Shown here piece after piece: positions 63,782 to 64,000 of a stretch of DNA of 64,000 bases (its first letter is position 1; every line of letters starts with the position of its first letter). The notes under the pieces were generated by a model. It was not told the origin of the DNA and did not search any database. It saw nothing but the letters and a program-made list of their open reading frames with translations. Both the position numbers and the translations under genes were made by a program. This stretch comes from Vibrio sinus (lineage in GTDB: Bacteria; Pseudomonadota; Gammaproteobacteria; Enterobacterales; Vibrionaceae), in the NCBI RefSeq assembly GCF_023634645.1, contig NZ_JAMKMR010000001.1, positions 1-64,000 on the forward strand, given 5' to 3'.

Positions 63782-64000
63782 ATGGAAACAATTGAAGCAA
63801 TCGGTTATGCCGCGTCTATTATGGTCGCGATATCTCTCACGATGAAAGACATTATTAAACTACGAATACTCAACTTTATTGGCTGCGGTTTATTTGTCAC
63901 CTATGGCATTGCGATTGAAGCCTGGCCTGTTGTTCTGACGAATGGGTTTATCGCTGTGGTTAACGTGTATTACCTCATAAAACTCCAGCAATCTAAACAG
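63782..64000 (+). CDS. Small membrane protein, YgjV-like, cut by the window end
   Basis: An open frame of at least 73 residues from the ATG at 63782, with no stop before the window ends. It begins METIEAIGYAASIMVAISLT, and the visible part has about three membrane helices (7-20, 29-45, 48-66) with a short basic loop (KDIIKLR) between the first two. It resembles small inner-membrane proteins of the YgjV type. Its function is unknown. Confidence 0.6.
   Translation, partial: METIEAIGYAASIMVAISLTMKDIIKLRILNFIGCGLFVTYGIAIEAWPVVLTNGFIAVVNVYYLIKLQQSKQ

Overview
The window looks like a stretch of a Vibrio chromosome, most likely the second (smaller) chromosome. The evidence is the mixture of Vibrio-type loci: a vxrABCDE-type two-component operon, a LuxQ-type quorum-sensing hybrid kinase, a FruR-fruBKA fructose PTS, a HlyU-family small protein, two TraF-like outer-membrane proteins, and many membrane and regulatory genes on an A+T-rich background. 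I see no rRNA, tRNA, CRISPR array, insertion sequence or prophage. The species cannot be named from this sequence alone.

Layout. 1-3.4 kb: a signal peptidase I, a small orphan gene, a solitary tyrosine recombinase, and about 0.8 kb of A+T-rich DNA with hairpins. 3.4-9.4 kb: an accessory-looking block with an exported acetolactate decarboxylase, an MHS-family transporter with a GntR/UTRA regulator, a secreted GDSL lipase and an SMP-30 family hydrolase. 9.7-20.7 kb: 2-oxoglutarate:ferredoxin oxidoreductase korAB, a cytochrome b561, a periplasmic binding protein, the pqiABC lipid-transport operon, an MFS transporter and a soluble PAS-PAS chemoreceptor. 20.8-25.3 kb: the vxr operon on the minus strand. 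25.5-32.5 kb: pntAB, then a cyclic-di-GMP-flavoured group (ComFB-like protein, membrane diguanylate cyclase, PleD-like response regulator). 32.5-36.6 kb: cobQ-modABC. 37.3-42.4 kb: fruR and the divergent fruBKA operon with three FruR-type operators. 42.4-49.8 kb: LysR with a Bcr/CflA exporter, glgC, yqhC-yqhD, yhhN and mgsA. 49.9-57.6 kb: helD, yccS, two small unknown genes, glpD and a PilZ protein. 57.6-64 kb: a LuxQ-type kinase without luxP, a second TraF-like barrel, yhbQ, yceH, a small gene, tmaR (yeeX), and a small membrane protein cut by the window end.

Several groups make functional sense. VxrAB is an envelope-stress and cell-wall system. FruBKA imports and phosphorylates fructose under FruR. 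TmaR, near the right end, is known in E. coli to act on PTS enzyme I. YqhD (aldehyde reductase) and MgsA (methylglyoxal synthase) lie within 1 kb of each other. Two diguanylate cyclases sit beside a ComFB-like protein, a family with reported c-di-GMP receptors, and a PilZ protein lies further along.

Nothing here is clearly a completely new system. The observations most worth following are the LuxQ-like kinase lacking LuxP and lying directly downstream of a TraF-like barrel (mirroring the kinase/TraF association in vxr), the acetolactate decarboxylase with a signal peptide and no synthase partner, the ComFB/diguanylate cyclase cluster, and several phased repeat sets in promoter regions. Many starts were chosen by ribosome-binding-site spacing, because the longest reading frame often begins at an upstream TTG.
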